Shown: one piece after another, positions 13,804 through 14,276 of the stretch
Layout of the letters: every line of letters starts with the position of its first letter
Numbering within the stretch: the stretch's first letter is position 1
NCBI GenBank assembly: GCA_902478885.1
Contig: CABSMS010000055.1
Coordinates: 1-14,276 of the forward strand
Direction of reading: 5' to 3'
Length of the DNA stretch: 14,276 nt
From: an uncultured Collinsella sp.
Lineage (GTDB): Bacteria > Actinomycetota > Coriobacteriia > Coriobacteriales > Coriobacteriaceae
The notes under the pieces: generated by a model
Databases searched by the model: none
What the model saw: the letters and a program-made list of their open reading frames with translations, nothing else
What the model was told of the DNA's origin: nothing
Made by a program: the position numbers and the translations under genes

Positions 13804-14232
13804 ATGGCCGAACCCGCGCTTTTGCCCGAGCGGCTTCAGTACCGCCCGACCAAGATCGAGCTCGACGAGAGCATTGAGAAGGCCAAGGCGACCCTTCTTA
13901 AGAAGATCAAGCGCTCGGTGTACGTCTACCGTGTTGACTGCGGCGGCTGCAACGGCTGCGAGATCGAGATCTTCGGTTCCATCACGCCCGTCTTTGACGT
14001 CGAGCGCTTTGGCATCAAGGTCGTGCCCTCGCCCCGTCACGCCGATGTGCTGCTGTACACCGGCGCCGTGACGCGTGCCATGCGCATGCCGGCCCTGCGC
14101 GCCTTTGAGGCTGCACCCGATCCCAAGATCGTGGTGTCCTACGGCGCGTGCGGCTGCACCGGCGGCATCTTCTACGATAACTACTGCGTCTGGGGCGGCA
14201 CGGACAAGATTTTGCCGGTCGATGTCTATATC
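13804..14232 (+). CDS. hyfI: [NiFe]-hydrogenase small subunit HyfI (NuoB-like), 3' end missing
   Basis: The first 143 residues of the NuoB/HycG-type small subunit, which holds the [4Fe-4S] cluster next to the NiFe site. Visible are the [12 protein letters not shown] motif (C46, C49, C52), [17 protein letters not shown], and the second ligand region [10 protein letters not shown]. The protein stops after VDVYI, just before the family's PGCPP motif carrying the last cluster cysteine. E. coli homologues are about 250 residues, so some 100-110 are missing. The apparent continuation LSLIHI is adapter sequence, not protein. The ATG at 13804 has AAGGAGG (13790-13796) 7 bases upstream and lies 2 bases after the hyfH stop. 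Confidence 0.95.
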
Positions 14233-14276
14233 CTGTCTCTTATACACATCTGACGCTGCCGACGAATAGCCTTGTG
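14233..14276. other. Residual Nextera (P5/i5 side) adapter
   Basis: CTGTCTCTTATACACATCT (14233-14251) is the reverse-complement Tn5 mosaic end, followed by GACGCTGCCGACGA (14252-14265) of the Read 1 adapter. The last bases ATAGCCTT plus GTG fit an 8-base i5 index and the start of the P5 primer. Not genomic. Frames using it (SLIHI endings on the plus strand, MYKRQ starts on the minus strand) are artefacts. Confidence 0.98.

Noticed and set aside
13477..14247. 256-residue minus-strand frame at the right end
   Set aside because: It begins inside the adapter (MYKRQ) and is antisense to hyfH and hyfI.
1..14276. CRISPR array, insertion sequence, tRNA or rRNA gene
   Set aside because: No regularly spaced direct-repeat array, transposase or terminal repeats, cloverleaf or rRNA sequence was seen; the only transposon end sequence is the Tn5 library mosaic end.

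Overview
The window is one assembled contig with Illumina Nextera adapter sequence left on both ends (1-46 and 14233-14276). Genuine genomic DNA is therefore about 47-14232. The coding DNA is G+C-rich with strong G/C third positions, and the one long intergenic stretch (714-1142) is AT-rich over much of its length. The gene set (a fermentative, seleno-dependent formate hydrogenlyase), the strong Shine-Dalgarno sites and the base composition suggest an anaerobic gut actinobacterium of the Coriobacteriia, perhaps Collinsella-like. That placement is an inference from general familiarity, not a database result.

Layout. The left end (47-713, minus strand) is a type II toxin-antitoxin pair: a RelB/DinJ-like antitoxin whose last 8 bases overlap the start of a PIN-domain (VapC-like) toxin. 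The toxin is cut off by the contig end. Between this pair and the rightward operon lie about 430 bp without a convincing gene. They hold a good leftward promoter with a 10-bp palindrome at its start site, three copies of a TTAATGAGCG-type motif spaced exactly 84 and 42 bp, a 9-bp spaced inverted repeat, an 11-bp perfect palindrome, and a G+C-rich leader able to fold in two competing ways.

From 1143 to the right end everything reads rightward as one tightly packed operon: hydN-like ferredoxin, fdhF, then hyfA-B-C-D-E-F-G-H-I in the same order as the E. coli hyf (hydrogenase-4) operon. fdhF is interrupted by an in-frame TGA at 2153-2155. This is selenocysteine 140, not a stop: the codon sits in the conserved active-site context and is followed by a hairpin with a GGUCU loop at the spacing seen in E. 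coli fdhF. fdhF is thus one 740-residue selenoprotein from 1736 to 3958. A strong hairpin plus T-tract lies between fdhF and hyfA and could set the ratio of dehydrogenase to hydrogenase transcripts.

How the genes work together. FdhF oxidises formate to CO2. HydN and HyfA, and then HyfH and HyfI, are the expected iron-sulfur chain that carries electrons to the [NiFe] site in HyfG, which makes H2. HyfB, HyfD and HyfF (three NuoL/M/N antiporter-like subunits), with HyfC (NuoH-like) and HyfE, form the membrane arm. The locus therefore looks like a membrane-bound, possibly proton- or sodium-translocating formate hydrogenlyase of the Hyf (FHL-2) type, with formate dehydrogenase encoded in the same operon. 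hyfI is cut by the contig end. No hyfJ, maturation endopeptidase, hyp genes, formate channel or fhlA/hyfR-type regulator is visible in the window.
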